From positions 85,926 to 149,925 of the forward strand of contig BDSL01000159.1 in the NCBI GenBank assembly GCA_003116995.1: 64,000 nucleotides of DNA, written 5' to 3'. Shown piece after piece: positions 13,501 through 26,412 of this stretch (within the stretch, counting starts at the first letter, position 1; each line of letters starts with the position of its first letter). Source of the stretch: Yamagishiella unicocca. Its lineage: Eukaryota; Chlorophyta; Chlorophyceae; Chlamydomonadales; Volvocaceae. The notes beneath the pieces were generated by a model, which saw only the letters and a list, made by a program, of their open reading frames with translations, was not told where the DNA came from and ran no database searches. The translations under genes were made by a program, and so were the position numbers.

Positions 13501-14303
13501 GCCGTGGGTTGGGGGGAGGGACGCTGACCATGGCAAAGCAGAGTCGCGCATGCACGGAATGCGCCTAACCCATTCGGCGTACGTACGCTTGCGGTCACCT
13601 GTTACGCTAAGTTCTAGAGGGCTAAATACTTTTGCTCTTGTGGCGATGGGGCTTCGGGCACGATGCGAGCATGCGGCGTGTGGCAGCCCGGACCCCGCGC
13701 ACCCTGTTGACGCTGATGCGGCCCAGTTGCTGGACCACCTCAAAATCGTTAGAGTCAAAGAAGCCGGGCCCAATCTCCTTGAACACACGCTCCTCCAGCT
13801 GATAGGACTGCAGGCAGAGCAGTGATGGAGGTGGGGGCGTGGGCGCGGACACGCGTGTGCGTGTGTGAGCCTGCGCCTTTTCAGGCATCTCATGGCAGGT
13901 GTTATCCAGCGACAAAAACAGCTGCAAAAACGATAGTGCAAATTTTGTGTGCAGCACTGGTCTACATTGGCCCATGACGCAGTTGGCGAACCTGCAGGCC
14001 GAACGCGCCGCTGCTTGTCGCTTCATAACCGTCATAGCTTTTCCGCAGCTCATCATCGCCTATTGATGCTCGAAGCTTCGCGGCCTGAAGGCTCAGCATG
14101 CGCGCAAGCGCGTCGATGTCGCCCGACTCCGGCGCGTCGTCGTCGCCAGATTGGCTCCGGCATGGTTGCAAGAGACACCGTTGACCCGAAGAATTTTTTG
14201 GTCCTATCCTTATTTGGGCTGAACGGCAAGGCAGGTATGCTGCCCTTGGGAGGGGCCATGGGCCATGGTTAACCAACATAGGATTTCTTAAAGTAACTAA
14301 CAT
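10563..14303 (-). CDS. Probable plastid-targeted protein kinase-like protein (pseudokinase)
   Basis: An eight-exon model gives 509 aa: 14303-13992, 13807-13703, 13493-13392, 13074-12991, 12749-12538, 12062-11845, 11361-11144, 10841-10563. The N-terminus (MLVTLRNPML...) looks like a transit peptide. A kinase fold follows: N-lobe from FEVVQQLGR, a likely ATP-lysine in TVLLKEYLPVAR, a helix-C Glu in AFNELLVL, the hinge region VWLVYKWEG, a catalytic-loop equivalent VVHGSLSSGTVFV and a DFG equivalent LDNFGFGR. Both catalytic aspartates are replaced (HRD to HGS, DFG to NFG) and the glycine loop is absent, so phosphotransfer is unlikely. The C-terminal exon (LTRLLFDIYNDDVQALRQYC) resembles the tail of a plant chloroplast kinase-like family that I cannot name. 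The 11361 acceptor was chosen by phase and is the weakest joint. The target is unknown. Confidence 0.75.
10842..10985 (-). repeat. Intronic repeat copy just upstream of a 3' splice site
   Basis: Read on the minus strand, about 140 nt before the last pseudokinase exon closely matches the stretch before an exostosin acceptor at 33105-33249. Shared blocks include ATGCGCACTCAAACGC and GTCGTGTAACCGGGTCT, and both run up to the CAG acceptor. Confidence 0.7.
11511..11705 (+). repeat. Two tandem copies of an about 80-bp intronic repeat
   Basis: GTTCTCC-GCATGCATCTC followed by a T-rich run, a CCACGGG-like block and a C-rich end occurs twice in tandem, from about 11516 and about 11597. Both copies lie inside a pseudokinase intron, on the strand opposite to the gene. 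A third relative starts near 12299. Confidence 0.6.
12295..12440 (+). repeat. Intronic repeat copy plus (CCCCCA)n tract
   Basis: A third copy of the GTTCTCCAGCATGCAT repeat is followed from about 12366 by a C-rich CCCCCA-type simple repeat. The gene is on the minus strand, so its pre-mRNA carries runs of five G separated by U here, with G-quadruplex potential. Confidence 0.65.
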
Positions 14304-15734
14304 CGGGCCATATCAATGCGTGTCATAAATTCACACCGAGCATTCTGGATTTAAGGCGTTTAGGCCCCTTGCATGTGCTGGTGTAGCAATGCATGTGCTA
14401 ACGATGGCAGTACATTCTGCACGCAAGGCCAGTAGGGCACGCAGGAACAGCCTTTTGGTCCTTACAAGCGGTGTACAGTCTGACGCCCTGAAGTGTCCTG
14501 ACCTCATACACTCATTGTTCATTTACCCTCGACGGTGCACATGTCAGACGAAAACTTTGAGAACTGCACTGCCGTACCAGTACACAGACCATCTTACCGG
14601 TACCTGCAACGTGCGCAGGGTATGCCGACCTATATGCATGGTGTTTGTCCGATCCCCATGTAGCTGTCCCTTCACATAAGTTTATCTGATCCTCTTCTAG
14701 CTTAACCCAGTCCTCACCGTGTGTCCCGTTGCGCAAACGTGCAACCAGTCGCCGACACATTACAGGGAAGGGCACTAAGCGAGGCACAATTTGCGACGAC
14801 CTCAGGGCTGCTGTGGGTGGTTGTGTGCATACAGGGTTTACCTTGATCTACGTCCGTCCAACCAATTCACATGTCACCCTTGCGGCAAATCCTGCTATTT
14901 CCTACTGTATTATATACAGGCTTTTGCGCCCAACACTTGCACACTGTGCCCAAAACGTACGAAGTTTGCGCATTCGAAACCACTAAGTGAAACACCCCAA
15001 CTTAAAAATTCTGAGTTTTGAGAAATTGGCGAGTGGACAGAACTCCCGGGATATTCGACTTGCTCGAATTTGCTATTTACACCTCACATCGGCACGTCCA
15101 TACCGTAGTGACGTCCATATCCATGTCACTTGCAGCTGTACGACAGTACCAAGATTCACTGTGTAGTGTAGTATTGTTTGTGCAGTTCTGCAACCCGTCC
15201 CATCGGTGCTCCCGTAATGAGTCTGCACAGCGGCCGCGGGTGAGAAAGCACGGCATGCGAGAAAGGCATGGCATACACAAGATCAACACGGACCCGAGGA
15301 TAAATTAGAATCAAGATGAGGTTTACATCCTCACAGCGAATAGAGAGAGTCCGGACTTCCTGCCATTGCAAATGTTGCAGCTCTTGCAATCATAATGCAA
15401 TAAACTCATCACCACACCATGCGGAGAAACATTCACAGTCTGTATTTGAATAGGACGGGACGCTGAAGGCACATGTGGGTACGGCACCAGCTTGCCCTCT
15501 GGCTGTCAACGACACGACATACGCTACTAGCCACGAGGCAACGCACCCCCATGCCCAGCCTGACCGGACACAAAATCAGTTCCTCGCGGTTGAGGACTTC
15601 CGACGAATGCATCAACATTACCAGAGCACCATCTCTGCATGAGCCCTGCGCCATCGTCTACTTAGATAATGACTGCCAGGCTTCTGGCGCCTGCAGAATC
15701 TGGGATAATGCTCGCATGCTTCAGCAATATCCGT
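14304..15734. other. Intergenic: pseudokinase upstream region and SAHH 3' UTR
   Basis: Small unconserved open frames only. The right part is probably the 3' UTR of the minus-strand SAHH gene, ending near a minus-strand TGTAA at 15323-15327. The left part should hold the pseudokinase promoter. Confidence 0.5.
15323..15327 (-). terminator. Candidate TGTAA polyadenylation signal of SAHH
   Basis: TTACA on the plus strand reads TGTAA on the minus strand about 410 nt after the SAHH stop. A second one lies near 15074, so the site used is uncertain. Confidence 0.45.
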
Positions 15735-18257
<2,523 letters not shown>

Positions 18258-19508
18258 CTTGATCGATTGAGAGCAAGCCGGCTTGATAACCAAAAGACTG
18301 GAGCAGATGGTGTTAAAAGTGAAGACTTGGTGGGACAGGCGCCCAACATATTCTCCCGCGTCCTCAGGTAAGGGCGTACGGACGTGCCCTCCCAGTAGCC
18401 GTTGACACGAAATTGTGTGGTGCGTCTGTACCAATTCTAACGTCCTGACGTTTCAAGGCACAAATTAAAAAATACATGTTAATTTTGCGGTGTCCTTGGA
18501 TGGTCCAAGTTCACGTTTACCATTTCATACCCGGTTTTCTTAGGAGCGTTACCAACCCCATAGCACGTCCACCACGTACGTTACTTCTGTATATTACATT
18601 GATTGCGACGTGCAAGCACATTTCCGTATGCTGATCGCGCCTAGGCTCGCCTTGTTCGGCTATGTAGATAGGATGACGGCGCATCGGTCCTTTCTTTAGC
18701 AGGTCCGTAGTATTCATTTTTCCCCTCATCGTCCCCGTTTATCTGGGAGATGTGCCGTTTGGTCATTTGTGCAAAGGTCTTGGACAAATCCTTGCGCTGG
18801 TCTGGAAGCCTTTATCATGACACGTTGCATTGGTATTGCGCTGCTTCACGGGAACGCCAAATGAAAACGTCTTGTAGTGCTAGCTGCACTATACCGGCAT
18901 AAGAATGTTCTAGACCAACCGAACAACGGCCATATTACCTCGTTAATAAGATGCGGTCTGACTAAACTCAATCTCGTTGTTTATTCCATTTTCTTCATTC
19001 ATGTGTGTGGAAAGAAATCAGTTGTAGCACGTGGGTTTCCGCCGGTTATGTTTGGGCAACGGGAGCTTTCTACCAGGTTGACATACTGCCACTACTGATT
19101 GACCAGCGAATGCCACGAAGGGTGCAGTGGCATGGCCCAAAGGCGACCGGTAATGAATAACGGCACTTCGGCCCGCAAGAACCGATCCGTCTTCGTCAGC
19201 GGCAGGTTGAACAAGTACGTCAATCATCAGCAAACGAAGGTCCGTGAATTTCACCAGCTGCGTACGGCGACGCAACAGTACTGTGAATGCAACTCTGGTA
19301 CGAAACGACAACGTGGACCCATGTGACCAGCAGGGACCAGCGCCCCGCCTGTCCCCGTAACTATAGACGCCAGGAGGAATGGCACAAGGACGGAAGCTTG
19401 GAAGCCAAATTGACCCCATCTCACTTCACAAGCCATAGGCCTGTGCAAATCCAAGTGGACACGCTGCTGAACCTCCCGCTTCTGTCGCCTCCTTTTTACC
19501 TGCCAGCT

Positions 19509-19548
19509 GTGACGTCCTTTAACGTCACAGACGTCCTTTGACGTCTGT
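19509..19548. other. Two adjacent ACGT-centred inverted repeats
   Basis: GTGACGT-CCTTTA-ACGTCAC (19509-19528) is followed by ACAGACGTC-CTTT-GACGTCTGT (19527-19548). Both are perfect palindromic arms sharing the CCTTT-type loop. The TGACGT cores resemble bZIP binding sites, but the hairpins could equally act in RNA. Confidence 0.6.
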
Positions 19549-19894
19549 GACGCCGTTCGCCTGCACAAGACAGGACGCTCCAATGTCGCCACAGGCTGGA
19601 AATGCGACAGAAGTGCGCGGAACGGATGGTGCCCGACGTGGATGCTGCCTGAAGTAAAGGAATTTTGAGACGAAGGGATCTGTTGTGTTTTCTTGGGACC
19701 TATGCAAAGCTACCCGGGCCCTTGTGAGCCACGAGCCTCCCCCCTGGCCACGGGTCGCAACTTAACGGGCGTGCTGAGGCCACATGCCCACGTAGGCTTC
19801 CTCTCGAGAAGATTCCTCTCGGTCGGCATATGCGGTCAGCGCCCGCCTCGCACACAACTACACGAACGACGTGATCGTGAAACACACAGAAGGC

Positions 19895-19899
19895 TTACA
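19895..19899 (-). terminator. Candidate TGTAA polyadenylation signal of IFT80
   Basis: This is the nearest minus-strand TGTAA that I saw downstream of the IFT80 stop, about 465 nt away. Confidence 0.4.
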
Positions 19900-20364
19900 C
19901 TTTACTGTTGAAACCTACCCTGTTCGGCCATGAGGCCAATCACGAGGATCAGGTTGACCTCCCCTTGCCACCGCCAGTCAGCGGCTGCGAGCCCGTTTTG
20001 GCGCTGAGCGGGGATCACAAGCCAACACATATGTACATTTCACAAGCTGCTATGCGCGCATTTGTGCCACAAAGGTAGGAATGACGAACTCCCCTAGTGC
20101 TCAGGGTTGGGGCAGTCAGGATGAAGTAAAAGATCCCACACACGCTGTTCATGTCGCTTGGATGTCCCACACCAGGGATTCCACGCCATAATGTATGCCC
20201 GAATGACCTTGCACGTCATAATGTCATCCGGGGACACCACAAACCTCCCACTACCGTCCCTGCCCACGCGCGCCGCATTGTAAACCGCTGCGCCATCTCG
20301 CTGTCCACTTCGGCAAGTTCCGCACAATGGGGTGCTTATCTCCACACGCCTGCTCCTACTTCGT

Positions 20365-23300
20365 CTAAATGTAACGCTTTGCGCCGGGCCGCTGCGACTC
20401 TTTGATCCGTTCCTCCTCGGCCTTCTTCTTGACCGCGACAGGGTCCACCACCACCTGCAGCATGAAAGGAGGCAACAGACATTTGGATATAAGATAATCT
20501 ACATACCACAAACGCCAGTAGCCACCGGCAACATCGCAATAAGTCCGATGCCTAGTTAGGGAATCAGGACTTCTAATTGCTTTGCATAACATGCACCCAT
20601 GTTCCTCAGGCACAGATTATATCCATGCAACGAGGAGGCATACGACCGACGCCCTGCCAGCGTACCCCAGCCTAGTTAGTGACCCACCGAGTCGTTCATC
20701 TGCATGAAGCGCGTGACGGTCTCCTGCTGCTTGGCGGCGCGCAGGAACTGCTGGCGGTAGTACAGCACGATGTCCTGGTGCTGCTTGTACTGCACCGCCA
20801 AGTCCAGAGCGCGCTCGAAGTTGAACAGCTTGATGTTGAGCTTGATGGCGCGGAATACCAAACCCGCCTGGGCACCGAACAGTAGGCTACGTTACAGAGC
20901 CCCGACTTGCAATAACTAGCGCGAGGGTGGCACTCTACCGGCTGGAGCAAACGGTACATGCCCGGCACCAATCCTCCTGCCCAGAGCGCGGCCTATTCCC
21001 GTAACCCACATACCTGCAGCAAGATGGCCTCGCCCTCCTCGGGCTTGCGCCGGTACACCGCCAGCTCAGCGTTGCGGCCCTCTTCCGTTGGGATGAGCTT
21101 CACCTTGCGCACGAAATGCGTCTTGTCCACCTCATCGATCGCGGCGAACGCCGCCTGCGAGGAGGACAGGCAGGCAGGCCAGGGCGGTTCGCGACTTGGA
21201 GCGCTTCCTTAGGACTCTCCATTAACTCACAAAGCGCAACTCCGTGTGCATGCACCATGAAGCACGAGTCCAGGCACCAAGCAAAGTGTTCAGTCCTGTG
21301 CGTTGCTGTAGAAGAACCTTCCGGAAAGCCCACTGCCGTGGTTGAATAAGGCATTTCGACACAGGCTGCTGCCCACGCACCTCGGCAGTGTTGAGTTCCT
21401 TGGAGGACATGGCGATGGCCGCCAGCGTCGCCCACATGGTGGGGTCCTTGATGAAGCGGCACAGCCGCGTCGCCTTGTCCCACTGCTGCCGGCGCACCAT
21501 GTCGTACAGTACAGCGGGGTATGGCGACGTGGCGGCAGAGACGAGCACGCCGTCGGAGCGGCGGACGAGGCAGCGGTTGCCCGCAAACATCTGGATCTGC
21601 GCGGACTTGCCGAAGTCCGAGTCCGCCTTCGTGTAGCGGGTCTTGGTGAGCAGGTCCTTGTCCACGTACACCTCGGAGGGGTAGTACCACACGCACTGCA
21701 GGCAGCGGGGGGGGGGCGCGCATGGGGCGAGGGCGCAATATAAGTTGGGATGCAGCCAGACGACTGCGGGCCCTCATCCCCAGGTAACTATGGACAGCTT
21801 AGGAGGGAGGGGACCAACAACGGCAAGGGCTGCATGCTCCAGTTCCCAGCGGGTCCCGACGCACTTCCTACCACCATATGGCACTCTCTGTTCCCGCACA
21901 CCCACGATCCACCCTTATCCCGCCGCGGGCTACTGGGCTACTACATTACTCACCAGCCGCTGGTCCACCATGGCCGCCAGCATGGCCGTGGAATCGTGCC
22001 AATGCGCCGAGTCGCACATGGCGGCCAGCTTGGCGATGTTCCGCTTCATGACCGGCAGCAGGTACAGGTCCCGGTTGCGGTCGATGATGATGAGCTGCCG
22101 GTCATTGATGGTGCCGGCCTGGCTGAGAGCGATCTCCTTCACCTCCAGCGTGTGCGACCACTGGTCGCCCAGCGGGCGGCCCTGCGATCATGGATCGCAC
22201 GCGAAATAGGTGGCGTCAGCCTCAGCCACATAGGGCTCTCACGTGTGCAGCGGCGTGACCGGCGACGGCACGGGTTGAGGTGGCAGCGAGCACAACCACC
22301 CGCAAGGACACCGTTGCACCGTTCATTCCAGAATCGCTTAACCCTCGTGGCATGCCGCAAAGCTCAATTGGAGGCACCGCTGGGAGACACGCGCATAGCC
22401 AGTTCCTCCCTCACCTGCGCCGTGTCGAAGAACCGCACGGTCGTCCCCGAGGCCTGCTGGTCGAGCACCGCAATGGTGTCGTTGGACAGCGTGATCATTT
22501 GCGAGTTGAGCAGCTCGGTGCGAAGGCCCTGGAAGCGGGGGTTGCAGATCTGGCGGCCCTCGTAGGTGTAGATCTGGATGCCCGTCGAGTTGTCCAGGAG
22601 AAGGAAGTGCCGCTCGGCCTGTGGTTGCGTACGACAAGCAAGGGAGAATCCGAGTTACCGGTAGCTGCTTTAGACAATTGCATTATGGTTGCATAACATG
22701 CCGTCGTGGACAGTCCTGCCCCGACGGTTGCTTCTCCTTCTGTAACACACGCGGTCCTACACTACCCGGAGTTCCAGCACACCCCAGTCATCGATTATAG
22801 CTGCAATGGACTACAGCCGGATCGCCAATCATGCACCCATTGTTCTGTCTCCCAATGCACCTGCAAGAGGAGCGTGACTGTGTCCTTCAGGTCGAAGATG
22901 TGTGGCGTGCCGAGGTTGGTGGTGTTGTACACGTGGCACTGCGTGGCGGTTGCGACGATCAGGTAGCCGTAGCCTGCAATTGGGGATCACACGCGGGTTT
23001 CCCCTGTTGTTGAGCTCTGAGCAAATAGCGGCAGGGTGCTACGTTGGTTGAGATAGGAACGGCCGGCGGGCCGCGCCGGTAGACGAACCCTGGGAGTGCA
23101 ATTGTTGTCGTCCTTACCACCCCTCCCCAGGTCGGCCGAGGTCACTGGGGCAAAGCACTCACCCAGGGACACCTTAATGACGCGGTCCCTGAACTCCGGC
23201 AGCTCGTCCGCGTTTTCATTGAGGATGTCATTCACCACAATCTTCTGCTCGTCAACCACGGTTGCCTGCGCGAGTGACAGGAGCCGGTGACACAGCGGAA

Positions 23301-25925
23301 ATGACGACTTAACTCTGGCTTAACGGAACCTCAGGCGATCCTCCCAACGATAGCCGTCACGCTTCATTATCTGGATGATACGTGATCCGCAGTAAAACGT
23401 CATTACACACAATTATAATCGACACCCATACATCCCTTGTCCTGCGGGTACCCCGCATCATACACGCTCCCAACGCCACGCAGCCATCGCAGCATGTGGT
23501 CCTTGATGGAGGCCCGTGTCTCCCCGCTAATTGAAAGCCATTGACCATGGGCATGACGGAAGCATTGAAGCCTCCGCTGCAAGTCGCCTAGACTCGAAGC
23601 GCTTAATCGGACCAGAGCAGTGCCGCTTGCCTTAACATCCTGAACGGCTGTTCCGCGGCACTACACACGGCTGACAGCAAGACGGCAGGCCGACAGCACC
23701 GCCGTGTCTGCTGCATGGTGAGCCTCCCGCGCAGGTACCGTCCTATACCAGGGCCCATTCCATGCCGCTTCGTCAATAGGAACGTGGCTCACATGCCAGC
23801 GGGAGGCCCTTCCCAGTGCCGTTTACCACTGTCGGGTTCCCCAAGTTGCCCGCGGTATGACGATCCGAATCAGACCGGAGTCTGAACTCTTGGTGAGTGA
23901 TTTCCTCGCGCTCCCAAAGCACCTGTAACCTCCTCCAGAACCCACTTGCACGGTACTTACTGTCCCAAAATCATACGCCTGACCTGCCCGCAAAACCCCA
24001 TAAGCCCCGCCCACCCCCCTCGTACCCACCTGCATCTTGCCGTCCTCCAGCGTCAGGTCCACCACCTGTCCGAACACCACGATGCCTGTGCCGCCCGCGC
24101 CCGACAGCTGCGTGCTGTCCGCCGTCCAGCTGAGCGACATGATGGAGCCAGTGTCCTTCAAGTGGACCTGCCATCAGGATGCGATGCTGGGTGCTAACCG
24201 ATGGAGTCAGGTGACGTGCAGCCCCACTTACCGCCTTACACGCCCCTGGCCTCGGCCGTGGATTCGCGGATTATCTTTTACCCCCGGCCTCGGGGATCAG
24301 CAGCGAGATGCAGCACATAGATGCGTACTACGACGCCCTGACCAGCACGTATGCACGCTTCGCACAAGTATTGCCCCTTCGAAGTCCGTTTCTTATCCTT
24401 TTCTGACGGACTTCTAGGGCTCACCTCAGCGGCAGCTGGCTTACCTTGGAGTACGCCCACCCCATGCGGTCGCAGAGCTGCAGGCTGTTGAAGGAACCAA
24501 CCGCGAAAAGCTCTCCGCTGGGGCTCCAGGAAACTGAGGTCACCGGGTAGTCGAAAATGCTGCTTTGGTACAGCAGCCGCCCAAAGCTGTCCCACACCTG
24601 CGGCAAGAGCAGCGATACGCTTGTCGATGGGGCATGCGATGCGTTGCGCAGTAGATAATCATTCGTTCTGGCTATATTGGTAAGTATGCTATACCGTAGA
24701 GGAATGAGGGTTTATCTAGGCTGACACGCAGATGCAGGCAGCCCGCAATCACCAGCACTGTATGAGGACCCTGACCATCAAGCAAAGCCATACCGAGGCA
24801 GTCGACCTCGGATGCCCATTCGTAACCATGCTGGGTACTCTCCGCAGTGCACCATTTCCTTATGAAGTGCCCCATGGACTGCGAACCCCCCTCCGCCGTC
24901 AAGCCCCAGTGAACTTGTCCTTGATCACACCAACACATGCATCTTTTAATGAAAAGCATCCAAGCGACTATGGTTTTCTTGGTGCCGTGCGCGCTGGTGT
25001 GCAGCCTCCTCAAATCCCTAAGCCTTGGTAGGCCGTACTAACACCATGGAAACGCCATCGAGCAGGTACGACATCTTACCTTGTACTTGCAGTCCTCGCC
25101 ACCGGACACAATCAGGTGGTTGATAGGGCTCCAGTCAACTTTCAGGGCAACCCCGTCATGTGCCCGCCACGCGTTCTGCTTAGCGTTTGACGACAGCGAT
25201 TTGATAACCACGTTTGATCCCGTGCAGTAGCAGAGCTGATCGCAGTCGTACGCCCAGACGATCGAATAGACTGGGCTATCAGCCTGGGCAAGGGTAGACC
25301 GCAGCATTCCGTTCCGCGACCAAATTTTTACCGACCCATCCTCGCCAGCGGTCGCGAGAGCCGTCCCTGGATAGCAGGTTACATGCATGAGACGATGTGA
25401 CAACAGCACATGCTGAATTACCCCGTGGACGATAGCTCCTCACCGTCAAAGCTCCAGCGCAGCGAAATGCACGCCCCTCGGTGCGCTTCGATGGACTTCT
25501 CCACACGCCCCGTACGGCTTATAATCTTGACAGAACCTGTTTGCATCATAGGCGTGTGACGTGTGTATGATGCGTAGGCAGCATAGGACGCCGCTTACCA
25601 TCGGTGCAGGCCACCGCAAAGACGTCTGTCCCGCCAGCCTGGGTCTTTTTGGAACTAAGAGGATACCAGTGTAGGTCGGTGTAGTATGCGTCCATTTGGC
25701 AGACCTAAGCGGACCATTGGGAAGGTACTTGGAACCACGGACATGCGCCAACATGGAAGGGGCGCGGGTGCGGCCTACCTTCTGCTCCGGCTCCCCAAGC
25801 ATGTTCCATTTATGAACGGTTTGATCGTCACTGCAACTGTAGAGCTCATTCCACACGTTCCAGCCGACTGCCCCGGTCAGCTCGGTGTGAACCTGAGCCG
25901 AGCCTTGCTTGACCTTGAGCCTCAT
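20365..25925 (-). CDS. IFT80: Intraflagellar transport protein IFT80 (IFT-B complex)
   Basis: Fifteen exons give 765 aa: 25925-25779, 25704-25599, 25536-25444, 25366-25080, 24597-24445, 24167-24030, 23265-23163, 22973-22861, 22618-22415, 22181-21954, 21695-21381, 21154-21014, 20867-20688, 20454-20365 (the 24029-23266 intron is the longest). The protein matches IFT80 end to end. WD40 blades include [64 protein letters not shown] and [14 protein letters not shown]. Then come [13 protein letters not shown] and a second propeller ([26 protein letters not shown]), and a helical C-terminus ([35 protein letters not shown]). A Lys/Glu-rich tail ends in GAKRYI. IFT80 is an IFT-B subunit needed for anterograde transport and flagellar assembly. 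No frameshift or missing domain is seen. Confidence 0.97.
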
Positions 25926-26412
25926 TTATCCCTAGATACTCTATAAATGCATCTATAGCGGGTATTGTGTCTATGCGGGCGCGGCCCAGGCGGGTGAGGC
26001 TAAATTAGGTTGCCACTTGCCAGACCGCGCCCCCAAGCTTGAGGTGTCTTATTGGCTCAAAAGGGTAAAAGGTTACGTGGTGCTAATGTAGGCTGACACT
26101 TGCACGCTGTCGCCGTTGCCCAACCCAATGCTTCCGAACCCGAATAGCATCCGTACAATGATACAACTTCCCGGACTTCTCGTGCGGCAGAAGAATTTTC
26201 AATGCCAGAGCCGATTGTCCCAGTAATGCACCTAACCTTTCCTTGCATGCAGTTATCGGTTATACTCTTAAATATGTAGAGGGGTGTTTGCAGAATACAA
26301 ATAGTCGAGGCATATCCTAAAAGCTAACCGAAGCCACTGACATGGAATACATGCTGTGACGCTTTTTGTTCCGGCGTGGGCTGGGACTTGTATGGGCGAT
26401 CGCTTTGGCGCA
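25926..26412. promoter_or_regulatory. Divergent upstream region of IFT80 and the exostosin gene
   Basis: About 490 bp lie between the IFT80 start codon (minus) and the proposed exostosin start codon (plus). No motif is recognised. The region must hold the IFT80 promoter; use by the exostosin gene depends on the tentative first exon. Confidence 0.4.

Larger units (their letters stand above)
18258..20364. other. Intergenic: SAHH upstream region and IFT80 3' UTR
   Basis: No protein or RNA gene is recognised. The right part is likely the 3' UTR of IFT80, ending near the minus-strand TGTAA at 19895-19899. The left part should contain the SAHH 5' UTR and promoter. Two adjacent hairpins lie at 19509-19548. 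Confidence 0.5.
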
